Below are positions 24,742 through 32,335 of a stretch of DNA of 38,154 bases, in pieces (position 1 is the stretch's first letter; each line of letters begins with the position of its first letter). A model generated the notes under the pieces. That model saw only the letters and a program-made list of their open reading frames with translations, did no database searches and was not told the DNA's origin. The translations under genes and the position numbers were made by a program. This stretch comes from Saprospiraceae bacterium (GTDB lineage Bacteria; Bacteroidota; Bacteroidia; Chitinophagales; Saprospiraceae): positions 1 to 38,154 of the forward strand of contig JAGQWR010000016.1 of assembly GCA_020437105.1 (NCBI GenBank). The letters are read 5' to 3'.

Positions 24742-26298
24742 TCAAACTAACTCCTGCATCGCCCTCTCAGCGATCGCTGTAATCGACAAGGATGGATTTA
24801 CACCCGGATTGGCAGAGATCATGGAGCCATCAATGATGAGCATATTTTGATAGCCAAACACTTCATTGTTTTTATTGATGACGCCGGTGGATGGATCCTT
24901 TCCCATGACAGCGCCACCGAGGATATGGGCAGTGGATGGTATTCCTGCCAGGGTTTCTAAGGCAAAGGAAGTAGGGACCCCATTTATTAATTGACTGTAT
25001 TTGTCAACTAGTTCCAGCGACTCCGGGATGTCGGGTGTTGGTTTTTTCCCGGTGTTGACAGTTGTCGCTAAGCGACCAAAAATATTGGTTTTGAATTTTA
25101 GGGTGCTGTCTAAGGTTTGCATGAATAAAAGGACGGACGTGCTTTTGGACCAGCCATTCAGGAGGTAAATTTTAAAATAGGCGGCTGGTCTGCTTACTAT
25201 CCGTTTGCTCATTTTGAATAAGCGAATAAAAATGTTTTTTCCGGTTGCCAGGGGCAGGTGCAACAGCCGCCAGAAATCGGAACCGCGGGAATAGCGCACA
25301 ATTTCGAGGTGGCTGTTTTCGTCAGTATGGAGCAAACTGCCAATCGCTACCCCCTTGGATAAATCCATTTTTTTGTCGAGCGAGGAAACGCTGATCAGCG
25401 TCTCATTGTTGGTGCGAATGTCTTCGCCTAATTTATCTGATAGAAAGGGGAGGGTCGTCTTTTTTAATTTCAGCAATAATTTTATAGTACCCAGTACGCC
25501 GCCGGAAAAGACGACTCCTTTAGAGGTGAAGCTTTGTCTTTTTTTTAAAAACCGGGTACTGGATCGAACGCTGATTTCGTAGCCTGTGGCTCCATCTTTT
25601 CCATCCAGCGGACGGACATTTACCACTTCATTTTCGGCTAATATTTCGGCGCCTGACTTTTGGGCGAAGTAGAGGTAGTTTTTATCCAGCGTGTTTTTGG
25701 CATTATGACGACAGCCGGTCATACAACCACCGCAGAAATTGCAGCCTGATCTGTCCGGACCGCTTCCTTTAAAATAGGGGTCTGCTACCTTTTTGTTGGG
25801 TTCGCCAAAAAAGACAGCCACATCAGGGTGTTCGAATTGATCTTCCCGGTTGAGTTCTTTTGCCAGTTTCCGGAGAGCAATATCGCCATCAAATAATATT
25901 GGATTTTTAGTTGCTCCCAACATCTTGAGTGCCCGCTGATAATAGGGTTTTAAGGTATTCTCCCAGTCTTCAAGTTCGGCCCAGCTTCCTGATTTATAAA
26001 AATTTGATTTAGGGATTGGTAAGGTGTTGGCATACACGAGGGAGCCACCGCCCACACCCGTACCCGAAACGACGACTACATGCCGGAAGATGCTCATTTT
26101 CATAATACCAAAAAAGCGGAGCGCTGGTATCCAGAGCCATTTCCGCAAGTTCCAGTTGGATTTAGCAAAGTCTTTCGCATCATACCACTTCCCTTTCTCA
26201 ACAACCAGCACCCGATACCCTTTTTCAGAAAGCCGCAATGCGCTGACGGAGCCGCCAAACCCACTACCTATGATGATGTAATCGTAATCGAGTTGCAT
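24742..26298 (-). CDS. GMC-family oxidoreductase, cholesterol-oxidase-like, with four-cysteine motif
   Basis: A 518-residue FAD enzyme without a signal peptide. The dinucleotide motif IIIGSGFGGSVSALRL is at residues 8-23, and SGTGVGGGSLVYANTL (about 78-93) is the second GMC motif. Around 186-196 is C-x2-C-x2-C-x3-C (CNFCGGCMTGC) followed by RHNAKNTLDKNYL, which resembles an iron-sulfur-type or metal-binding insert seen in a subset of such enzymes. The C-terminus has HILGGAVMG and the catalytic-region end IIDGSMISANPGVNPSLSITAIAERAM. It would oxidise an alcohol (sterol-like or other); the substrate is unknown. The last codons and the stop TGA lie in the hexamer repeat of element C. Confidence 0.85.
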   Translation of the reverse strand: MQLDYDYIIIGSGFGGSVSALRLSEKGYRVLVVEKGKWYDAKDFAKSNWNLRKWLWIPALRFFGIMKMSIFRHVVVVSGTGVGGGSLVYANTLPIPKSNFYKSGSWAELEDWENTLKPYYQRALKMLGATKNPILFDGDIALRKLAKELNREDQFEHPDVAVFFGEPNKKVADPYFKGSGPDRSGCNFCGGCMTGCRHNAKNTLDKNYLYFAQKSGAEILAENEVVNVRPLDGKDGATGYEISVRSSTRFLKKRQSFTSKGVVFSGGVLGTIKLLLKLKKTTLPFLSDKLGEDIRTNNETLISVSSLDKKMDLSKGVAIGSLLHTDENSHLEIVRYSRGSDFWRLLHLPLATGKNIFIRLFKMSKRIVSRPAAYFKIYLLNGWSKSTSVLLFMQTLDSTLKFKTNIFGRLATTVNTGKKPTPDIPESLELVDKYSQLINGVPTSFALETLAGIPSTAHILGGAVMGKDPSTGVINKNNEVFGYQNMLIIDGSMISANPGVNPSLSITAIAERAMQELV

Positions 26299-26304
26299 AG
26301 ATGA

Positions 26305-26357
26305 GTGGTTCTGTGGTTCTGTGCCCCGATAGCAATCGGGGGTGGTCCGGTGGTCTC
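26305..26357. repeat. Octamer units around a CCCCGAT hairpin
   Basis: GTGGTTCT occurs twice (26305 and 26313). It is followed by CCCCGAT-AGCA-ATCGGGG (26324-26341), then GTGGTCCG (26342) and GTGGTCTC (26350). These are variants of the octamers at 17436 and of the CCCGAT palindrome, in a related composite. Confidence 0.7.
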
Positions 26358-26541
26358 AATAAAAATTAAAAATTAAGACTTAAGAATTCGAACGTTAGTG
26401 GGTTAGTGGCCGAATTCAAAATTAAAAATTAAGAATTAGGAATTCGGCAGCCCGTGTTACGATTTAAACGTTTCAAACGCGTTAAACCTTCGCGCAGCGA
26501 ACCCTCATTCAAAATTAAAAATTCAGCATTCAAAATTCTTA
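26358..26541. repeat. AT-rich repeat tail and hairpin-element fragment
   Basis: AAAAATTAAGACTTAAGAAT (from about 26363) repeats the tail found after the octamers at 17550 and 18230. It is followed by GTTAGTGGGTTAGTGG, a second AT-rich tail, and a fragment of the hairpin element at 26461-26503 with TTCGC-GCA-GCGAA. Nothing coding is seen. Confidence 0.7.
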
Positions 26542-27504
26542 TCATCTGTTCACCAATTCCGGATTGCCCATTTTACCGGCGTTGTAATCCTGGATACACT
26601 GCCGGATCTGTTCCTCGGTATTCATGACGAAAGGGCCATAAGAGTAAACGACTTCCTGGAGCGGCTGGCCACCGAGTACCAGAAATTCTGCGCCACATTC
26701 TGCGTAGAGGTTGATCAGGTTTTCGCCTCTTTGGTAAAGTACGACCTGGTTTTCTTTTAGTTCCCGGCCGCCTTCTAATTCGAGTTTTCCGTTGATGAGG
26801 TAGATGAAGGCGTTGTGGGAAGCATTGGTTGGTATATCGAGGCGGCTATCGTCATTCATTTTCACATGGTAGTAGAATGCCGGTGTAAGCAATTCGATCT
26901 TTGATTTGGCATCGAATAACTCGCCTAAAACAACTTTAATGGAATAGTCTTTTGTTTCTATAGTATCCATGTGCTCCAGGCGGTGTACACTGGTGCTGGG
27001 GGCATCAAATTTATATTTGGATGGGGTGTTCAGCCAAATTTGGAAACCGTGGTATTTGCCACCTTCATCATACAATTTCTGGCCCGATTCCTCCATGTGG
27101 ATGGCTCCTCTGCCGGAGTTGAACATCATGAAATCTCCTTTACCGATCTGGAAGTCATAATTTAGACTGTCTTTGTGGTGGCCGGTGCCTTCCAGGAAGT
27201 ATGTTGTTGGGGTTACTCCCGCATGCGGATGTGCATCAACCCGTAGCGGGTCTGTGCCGGCATCCATGGCTACCGGACCAAATTCATCAAAGAGGACAAA
27301 GGGCGATACATGGTCGAGGTGATTTCCGGCGAAAGCCCGCAAAACAGGAAGGGTACCTACATTGACCCGGTCTGCATTTAATATGCGGTAAATCTTCCGT
27401 TTACTATCGGCATGGTACATGCCGGAGTTGGCAACCAATAAGGGACTTGCCGTAATGCTCATGCCTAAGATCGCTGAGCCTTTGATGAATGCGCGTCTTT
27501 TCAT
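26542..27504 (-). CDS. Pirin family protein with Tat-type signal
   Basis: 320 residues from ATG 27504 (MKRRAFIKGSAILGMSITAS). The longer reading to 27537 is rejected because it would put residues in front of this twin-arginine-like export signal. The pirin cupin motif is intact: DAHPHAGVTPTTYFLEGTGHHKDSL gives H92 and H94, and GRGAIHMEESG gives H136 and E138, matching the four metal ligands of pirins (mostly Fe). A second cupin follows (about 190-290). Some pirins have quercetinase activity; others act as cofactor-like regulators. A Tat signal on a pirin fits export with the metal already bound. Single gene. Confidence 0.85.
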   Translation of the reverse strand: MKRRAFIKGSAILGMSITASPLLVANSGMYHADSKRKIYRILNADRVNVGTLPVLRAFAGNHLDHVSPFVLFDEFGPVAMDAGTDPLRVDAHPHAGVTPTTYFLEGTGHHKDSLNYDFQIGKGDFMMFNSGRGAIHMEESGQKLYDEGGKYHGFQIWLNTPSKYKFDAPSTSVHRLEHMDTIETKDYSIKVVLGELFDAKSKIELLTPAFYYHVKMNDDSRLDIPTNASHNAFIYLINGKLELEGGRELKENQVVLYQRGENLINLYAECGAEFLVLGGQPLQEVVYSYGPFVMNTEEQIRQCIQDYNAGKMGNPELVNR

Positions 27505-27589
27505 AATGATTTCAAAATACAAATAATGTACAAACAATGAATAACTGTGATGGTTGAATTTTACACATTGTTTTTATTCGGCGGAAGCC

Positions 27590-28333
27590 CTAAAAGGAGT
27601 ATCCAATCGTAAAAAAACGCAGGCCATTAAAACTAACACCGATACCATTGTTTATTGCAGGGTCATGCACGACATACTGATTTACAACTCCACCATTGGT
27701 TTGAACGATAAAAATACTGACCGCTGTAGTTTTCGAATTAAACCAATATAGCTGTAGTCCGGCTTCGAGTCCGACACTCAGGTTTTGGGTGAAATAATAT
27801 TTAAATCCGATGAAGGGAGTTAATCCGGCTCGTATGGTTCTGATATAGTGATCTGAAGTGAGGACATTGTTGAAAATTACTCCCCCGAAATTATTATAGT
27901 AGTAGAGATTATCTTTGAATTGTTGGGCAAATGCATCTATACCAATATAATGGACTAGAATTTTACCCTGATGTTGTCGTTCAATTCCGACTCCGACTGA
28001 ATAATTAGCCTGGTCGATTGGCCGGTTGAAAGCAATAGCGGAAGAGTCCTCTTTAAAAGTAGCCTGAGAGTTAATCGTAAAATAACCACGAAGCATCGTG
28101 ATGGTATTTACTTCGACCAGATCTCCGGCAGTTACTTTTCGTTTTACGATCAGGCTCCCACCTGTTGTGTTATCCAGAAAGCTTTTAATACTGGATAAAC
28201 CAAGTTCCACCTGATAGGTGTTTTTACGAATTTCAGATATTTCCTCAGACTTAATTTCGGGAGCTGACTCGGGTTGCGAAAAAGAATTAAAAGCAAAAAA
28301 TAGGAGGCAGGCAAAAGGTGTTAGGCTTTTCAT
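27590..28333 (-). CDS. Probable outer-membrane beta-barrel-like protein
   Basis: 247 residues with a signal peptide (MKSLTPFACLLFFAFNSFSQ) cleaved after about residue 19. The mature part shows alternating hydrophobic strands (for example GEVNTITMLRGYFTIN-like stretches, YYFTQNLSVGLEAGLQLYWF) and ends in an aromatic residue (TIGYSF), as do many outer-membrane barrels. No domain is recognised. A role as a small barrel protein at the outer membrane is an inference from its strand pattern. The surrounding genes give no hint. Confidence 0.65.
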   Translation of the reverse strand: MKSLTPFACLLFFAFNSFSQPESAPEIKSEEISEIRKNTYQVELGLSSIKSFLDNTTGGSLIVKRKVTAGDLVEVNTITMLRGYFTINSQATFKEDSSAIAFNRPIDQANYSVGVGIERQHQGKILVHYIGIDAFAQQFKDNLYYYNNFGGVIFNNVLTSDHYIRTIRAGLTPFIGFKYYFTQNLSVGLEAGLQLYWFNSKTTAVSIFIVQTNGGVVNQYVVHDPAINNGIGVSFNGLRFFTIGYSF

Positions 28334-28460
28334 AAGTTTTCATTTTCATTTGGTTAACCCAAAATAGTTCTCCATTTCGAGACCGAAATCCAAATGACTG
28401 CAATTAACTTATTTTTAACAGGAGGTAAATATTATAGAAGATGAGACCCTGGCCGGGGAA

Positions 28461-28835
28461 TCAGAAATTGCGCTTGGTTTTTTCCAGTACCAGAACAGTA
28501 CCGACTCCCAAGGTATAGGCAAGCATATCTTTCCAGTCAAAAGAGGACCCCAAGAGGATATCTGTAATCAGGTTGCGCTTAATTCCAAGAACATTCAGGA
28601 TGTTCATTAATTGGAGAAATTCAATGGTGTAGGCTAAAAGCAAAACGCCGATAGCGGCTTTCAGGACACCCCATTTGGTGATTGTGCGTACGATACAATA
28701 TAACAGGATGACAACGAGATAATCACCTAAAACAGGCCGGATAAAACTATCCTTAAAATAAGTCGCAATGATCACTTCTATTGCAAAAAACAGGAGACTC
28801 AATAAAAGGTATGTTCTTTTTGGTGCTGTAAACAT
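28461..28835 (-). CDS. DUF2809 family small membrane protein
   Basis: 124 residues with four predicted membrane helices. FIRPVLGDYLVVILLYCIVRT and AYTIEFLQLMNILNVLG, then SSFDWKDMLAYTLGVG, are the hallmark stretches of the DUF2809 family, a VanZ-like group with no known function. The gene is alone, with a weak -7-like TATATTTG on the minus strand at 28871-28864 just upstream. Confidence 0.82.
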   Translation of the reverse strand: MFTAPKRTYLLLSLLFFAIEVIIATYFKDSFIRPVLGDYLVVILLYCIVRTITKWGVLKAAIGVLLLAYTIEFLQLMNILNVLGIKRNLITDILLGSSFDWKDMLAYTLGVGTVLVLEKTKRNF

Positions 28836-28914
28836 TAAGATATATTCGAATGGAAGAATATTCCAAATATACTTAACTACTTGTCTTTTGGTCTATTATT
28901 AAAAAGGGGTAGAA

Positions 28915-29236
28915 AGGCAAAGCCTCCCACCCTAGACCGGGCGCAGCCCTTAGACCGCAAAGCCGACAGGCACGCTAGACTAGGCCAGTATAATTTTGAA
29001 TGCTGAATTTTGAATGCTGCATGGAGAACTTTCAAATGAGAAAAATCCGTAATAGACCAAAGCCGAAGGCAATTGACCCACCGGCGAAGCCTAATCGACC
29101 AAAAGGGCTAAAAGCCCTAATCGACCCTCGACAAAGGCAAAGCCTCTCATCCTAGACCGGGCGCAGCCCTTAGACCGCAAAGCCGACAGGCACGCTAGAC
29201 CAAGCCACAGGCCCTAGACCGCGAAGCATAGACCGC
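28915..29236. repeat. Hairpin-array cluster with GACC linkers
   Basis: A non-coding stretch of small hairpins with three-base loops: AGGC-AAA-GCCT (28915-28925 and 29135-29145), GGGC-GCA-GCCC (28939-28949 and 29159-29169), GGGCT-AAA-AGCCC (29105-29117), GCC-ACA-GGC (29204-29212). Between them runs a linker ending in GACC: at 28935, 28953, 29055, 29075, 29097, 29123, 29155, 29173, 29198, 29217 and 29231. About 66 bases (28914-28980) are repeated almost identically at 29131-29200. No gene is seen in 28836-29309. Confidence 0.85.
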
Positions 29237-29255
29237 AACTAAATATTGGGAATAA

Positions 29256-29283
29256 AAAAAGGCGGAGCCATTGACTCCACCTT
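29256..29283 (-). terminator. Terminator of the secreted protein gene
   Basis: On the minus strand AAGGTGGAG pairs with CTCCGCCTT (plus positions 29275-29283 and 29259-29267) with one G-T wobble, followed by a T run. It lies 27 bases after the stop codon at 29310. A TAAATATTGG direct repeat flanks it on both sides. Confidence 0.8.
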
Positions 29284-29309
29284 CTAAATATTGGTATGAA
29301 ACTTAAAAA

Positions 29310-29921
29310 TTACTTGATGTTGATCATTTCGTAGTAGGTGCTGTCTCCATCTGTTACCATAAGCTTATAGTAACCGGCCGGGAAATTTGAAATATCATAA
29401 CGCTTGTGCACATTCCACGTGTTTTCAACGATCTCTTTGTAAACGGTGTTATTGCGCTCATCGGAGATGACTACTTTAAAATCCTTTTGAGCGTTAAGCA
29501 GCCAGTTGATATCAATGTTTTCCTTTTCGGAATTGAAGAGGATTAGTGGTTTGAAATCTTCAGTACGGATATCTGTGTTGATCTCAATACTGCTTTTGGC
29601 TACCCGAAACGGCTGGATGATCGTTTTAAACTCATCCTCGATATTAAGAGTATAGTTGCCTGATTCCAGGCTGTTTAGATTAAATAGTTTTTCGAAAGTA
29701 GTTGCCTGATCGTCTAAAACCTCTGTAAACAGGACATGGTTTTGCTTGTCGGAAATCGTAATATTTACCGTACCTGATCCCTTCGTCTGAACAGACACAT
29801 AGATCATTTTGCCCTGACCAACAGCTTTGACCTCCATCGTCGTGATGGCCTTCGCTGACAAGCTGATTACAGAAGAAAATGCAAGAATAGCCGCGATAAA
29901 AAAGAATTTGAAATTTTTCAT
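29310..29921 (-). CDS. Secreted beta-rich protein, function unknown
   Basis: 203 residues with a signal peptide (MKNFKFFFIAAILAFSSVISLSAKA). The mature part has two similar beta-sandwich halves: one ends GNYTLNIEDEFKTIIQPFRV, the other GYYKLMVTDGDSTYYEMINIK, each resembling the last strands of the sorting-domain-like or Ig-like fold common in Bacteroidota exported proteins. No enzyme motif is visible. It may be secreted or surface-bound. A terminator follows directly. The AraC gene is divergent from it, 214 bases away. Confidence 0.7.
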   Translation of the reverse strand: MKNFKFFFIAAILAFSSVISLSAKAITTMEVKAVGQGKMIYVSVQTKGSGTVNITISDKQNHVLFTEVLDDQATTFEKLFNLNSLESGNYTLNIEDEFKTIIQPFRVAKSSIEINTDIRTEDFKPLILFNSEKENIDINWLLNAQKDFKVVISDERNNTVYKEIVENTWNVHKRYDISNFPAGYYKLMVTDGDSTYYEMINIK

Positions 29922-30054
29922 AATTCTGACTTTAAATTGAACCTAGTTTAATGGGTTGTTGTTAAGCTATTATCCTTCAAGTGAGGACGTTTGCTTTAAA
30001 TACTGTACAAAAGTATGCCCGGATCGAGGGCAGCGCTACCTTACATTTACCAAA

Positions 30055-30076
30055 TTGTAATGCTATTTTAACCTAA
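30055..30076. promoter_or_regulatory. Two-unit 11-base repeat, candidate operator upstream of araC gene
   Basis: TTGTAATGCTA (30055-30065) is followed directly by TTTTAACCTAA (30066-30076). This matches the sequence TTTTAATGCTA-TTCTAACCTGA found before the response regulator gene at 32279-32300, with the same 11-base period. It lies 59 bases before the AraC start codon. Confidence 0.5.
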
Positions 30077-30135
30077 GGAGCGTTACTATCCAGCCCCCTA
30101 ACCAGATAAGACTTCACGAATCAAAACTATATTCT

Positions 30136-31005
30136 GTGAAGCCTTTGTTTGAAAAAATTGAAAGAAGTTTTGAAAGCTCCTTCACTATCAAAAAGTTTGA
30201 TAAGGAGCGTTCAAATAATAGCCCACAGTGGCACATGCATCCGGAGTACGAAATTGTTTTTATTTCACCGGGTACTAATGGCCGATTGCTGATCGGCGAT
30301 CACAGTTCGTACTACTCCGACGGGGATCTGATTTTCATTGGTCCCAACATTCCGCATTACGGATTTACCGAGCATTTCAAGCATGAGCATTTTGAGATCG
30401 TGGTACAGCTTCATGAAGACTTTCTGGGGCATACCTTTCTGGATGCTCCGGAGATGCAGGGTATTCGGCAACTGTTTGAGAAGTCCAAATCCGGACTCCA
30501 TTTCAGCGGTAAAATAAAAAAGGAGATTGGGCAGGATTTACTTCAGATGACGAAGATGAATAACTTCGATCGGCTCCTGCGTCTGCTTCGGATTTTGAAA
30601 AAGATGGAGGCTACCGAGGAATACACGATGCTAAACGCCCGGGATTTTACGGTGGAAGTAAATAGTAAAGACTCCAGCCGGATGCATACCATATATAGCT
30701 ATGTATCTAATAATTACCTGGATAGCATAAATCTGGAAGACATTGCCGGGGAGGTACAGATGACGGTACCGTCCTTTTGCCGCTACTTCAAAGGTTTAAC
30801 CGGAAAGACCTTCACGCTCTTTGTAAATGAGTTTCGGATCATGCATGCCTGTCAGCTCTTGTCCAAGACCTCGAAAAGTATCACTGAAATCTGCTATGAT
30901 AGCGGCTTTAATAACCTTTCCCATTTTAATAAACAGTTTCGGCTGGTAGCCGGACAAACAGCCGGTGATTACCGAAAGGAGCGGAAAGTGATTTTGAATG
31001 TGTAG
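30136..31005 (+). CDS. AraC family transcription regulator with cupin domain
   Basis: 289 residues, starting with GTG at 30136 (MKPLFEKIERSFESSF); no ATG lies in a better place. An N-terminal cupin ligand domain (about 20-120, PQWHMHPEYEIVFISPGTNGRLLIGD) is followed by two helix-turn-helix motifs of the AraC/XylS type (about 190-289): YVSNNYLDSINLEDIAGEVQMTVPSFCRYFKGLTGKTF and ICYDSGFNNLSHFNKQFRLVAGQTAGDYRKER. Many Bacteroidota AraC proteins with this design control sugar or surface functions. A site like the operator of the downstream response regulator lies in front, hinting at shared control. The target is unknown. Confidence 0.9.
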   Translation: MKPLFEKIERSFESSFTIKKFDKERSNNSPQWHMHPEYEIVFISPGTNGRLLIGDHSSYYSDGDLIFIGPNIPHYGFTEHFKHEHFEIVVQLHEDFLGHTFLDAPEMQGIRQLFEKSKSGLHFSGKIKKEIGQDLLQMTKMNNFDRLLRLLRILKKMEATEEYTMLNARDFTVEVNSKDSSRMHTIYSYVSNNYLDSINLEDIAGEVQMTVPSFCRYFKGLTGKTFTLFVNEFRIMHACQLLSKTSKSITEICYDSGFNNLSHFNKQFRLVAGQTAGDYRKERKVILNV

Positions 31006-31302
31006 CTACCGCACAGGTTTTAATTTTCCCATTAATCCTTCGCCGGTATTTTTATCTATAAATCCTTTTTCCAGTCCGGATCGCGGATCCAGGTTTTCAT
31101 GGATTTCAATGTGTTCTCCTAAGTTAAATAATGCAGTCAATGCCTCTATGTCCAGATAGGTGTCAAAGTAAATCCAATTATTTGTGCAGCCACTCCAAGC
31201 CTTCCCAAAAAATGTAACCGGAATTTGTTGCTTATATAAATATTCAGCGATGCTCCTTATTTGATCAGATTCAATTTGACTTATTTGATTTGAATTTATC
31301 AT
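31006..31302 (-). CDS. Small hypothetical protein
   Basis: 98 residues, immediately convergent with the AraC gene (stops are adjacent, 31003-31005 and 31006-31008). It is soluble and mildly acidic. Internal sequence such as FFGKAWSGCTNNWIYFDTYLDIEALTALF and GEHIEIHENLDPRSGLEKGFIDKNTGEGL looks protein-like, with a balanced composition and no low complexity. I do not recognise a family and give it no function. A start at 31302 (ATG) after AT-rich DNA is plausible. Confidence 0.6.
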   Translation of the reverse strand: MINSNQISQIESDQIRSIAEYLYKQQIPVTFFGKAWSGCTNNWIYFDTYLDIEALTALFNLGEHIEIHENLDPRSGLEKGFIDKNTGEGLMGKLKPVR

Positions 31303-31427
31303 AATTGATTCTTGTTACAGTTTCAAGCTATACCCAATGTGTAAGGTTATGATGTAATTAAAGCGGTTAGACTCAAAATTAACCCCTTCCAATTGATTAT
31401 TAGTAACTAGCAAAGTATTTGGGAAAG

Positions 31428-32084
31428 TTAACGCGAAGCCGATGTGTTAGCCGGTTTTTCCCGTTCTACCCACCACGCCCAAAGGATAAACACCCAAATC
31501 AGGTTAGCTCCCCAGGCTATTGAGTTTGCATCTGGGGGTAGTGGCCCATAAAAATTCAAAAGTTGGACGATTAAAAGAAATCCAATTAAAGACCAGAATG
31601 CTATTTTTTTCTTTGGTTTTTTAGAAGTAAAATAAAAGTAGGTACCTGCGAAAAACAGGGCGAATTCTATTAGTATTTCGGCAAATGGGTAGTTCCAGAG
31701 GCCAAGGCCAACTTTATAGTTACTGAAGGGACTAAGTGGCAAATCTGGACGGTGAACAACCAGGTCCAGAAACCAGTGGCTCACGACCAAGGCGCCTAAA
31801 ATCAGCGCGTTTTGTCGCTTCTTTGTTACGATATAATAGACTAAACCAAATAGCAGGCCCCAGACAATTGCCATTAATAAGCTGTGTGAGTAGGGATAGA
31901 ATGTAAAGTCAAGAGGCGTTAATTTGGTGATTCCCTCTTCAATGCCGACCGTTTCAATACCCAGCAATACCAATACTGGCCACAGGATATCCAGGAATTG
32001 TACCGCAATAAACATCAGTGCCAGTGAAAGCGATGCATTGATTTTTTTGGTGGCTAATCCCGCTGCAAAATGTCCAATAAACAT
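31428..32084 (-). CDS. DUF457/YdjM-like integral membrane metal-dependent hydrolase family protein
   Basis: 218 residues with about six membrane helices. MFIGHFAAGLATKK at the N-terminus, PYSHSLLMAIVWGLLFGLVYY (about 68-90) and VVSHWFLDLVVHRPDLPLSPF (about 99-120) carry the His and Asp residues of the DUF457 (LexA-regulated YdjM/YfhO-like) membrane hydrolase family. Its C-terminus (WWVEREKPANTSASR) is cytoplasmic-like. The reaction is unknown. A decayed copy of part of this gene and its upstream DNA lies at 37071-37275, so the region has been duplicated. Confidence 0.8.
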   Translation of the reverse strand: MFIGHFAAGLATKKINASLSLALMFIAVQFLDILWPVLVLLGIETVGIEEGITKLTPLDFTFYPYSHSLLMAIVWGLLFGLVYYIVTKKRQNALILGALVVSHWFLDLVVHRPDLPLSPFSNYKVGLGLWNYPFAEILIEFALFFAGTYFYFTSKKPKKKIAFWSLIGFLLIVQLLNFYGPLPPDANSIAWGANLIWVFILWAWWVEREKPANTSASR

Positions 32085-32278
32085 GGGTTGAAATTTTGGT
32101 TTGGTATGGAAGTTACGATTTACAATTCAGGTTGGTCTTATGATTATCGACGAGTAGGAACGGATTCTAAATCGAGTATCTGTAAACACCGCAAAAATTA
32201 TTGGGACACAACTCTTAAAAGCAATTCTCTTGGTTTTATGGTTGTTTATGTAAACGCAATTTTTCAAGCAGGTTCAAA

Positions 32279-32335
32279 TTTTAATGCTATTCTAACCTGA
32301 TAAAGATAACCAATCGAACCAATAATCTACCTTTG
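32279..32335 (+). promoter_or_regulatory. 11-base tandem operator and -7 element of the response regulator gene
   Basis: TTTTAATGCTA (32279-32289) is followed by TTCTAACCTGA (32290-32300), units of 11 bases as in OmpR/PhoB-type sites. TACCTTTG (32328-32335), a TAnnTTTG -7 element, follows with its TA 38 bases after the start of the second unit. No -33 TTTG is evident, as expected for an activated promoter. The upstream gap 32085-32278 has nothing else I can name. Confidence 0.6.

Noticed and set aside
32070..32300. Open frame of 76 codons between the DUF457-like gene and the response regulator
   Set aside because: It overlaps the start of the DUF457-like gene and the operator; its composition is not protein-like and the decayed copy shows no constraint on the frame.
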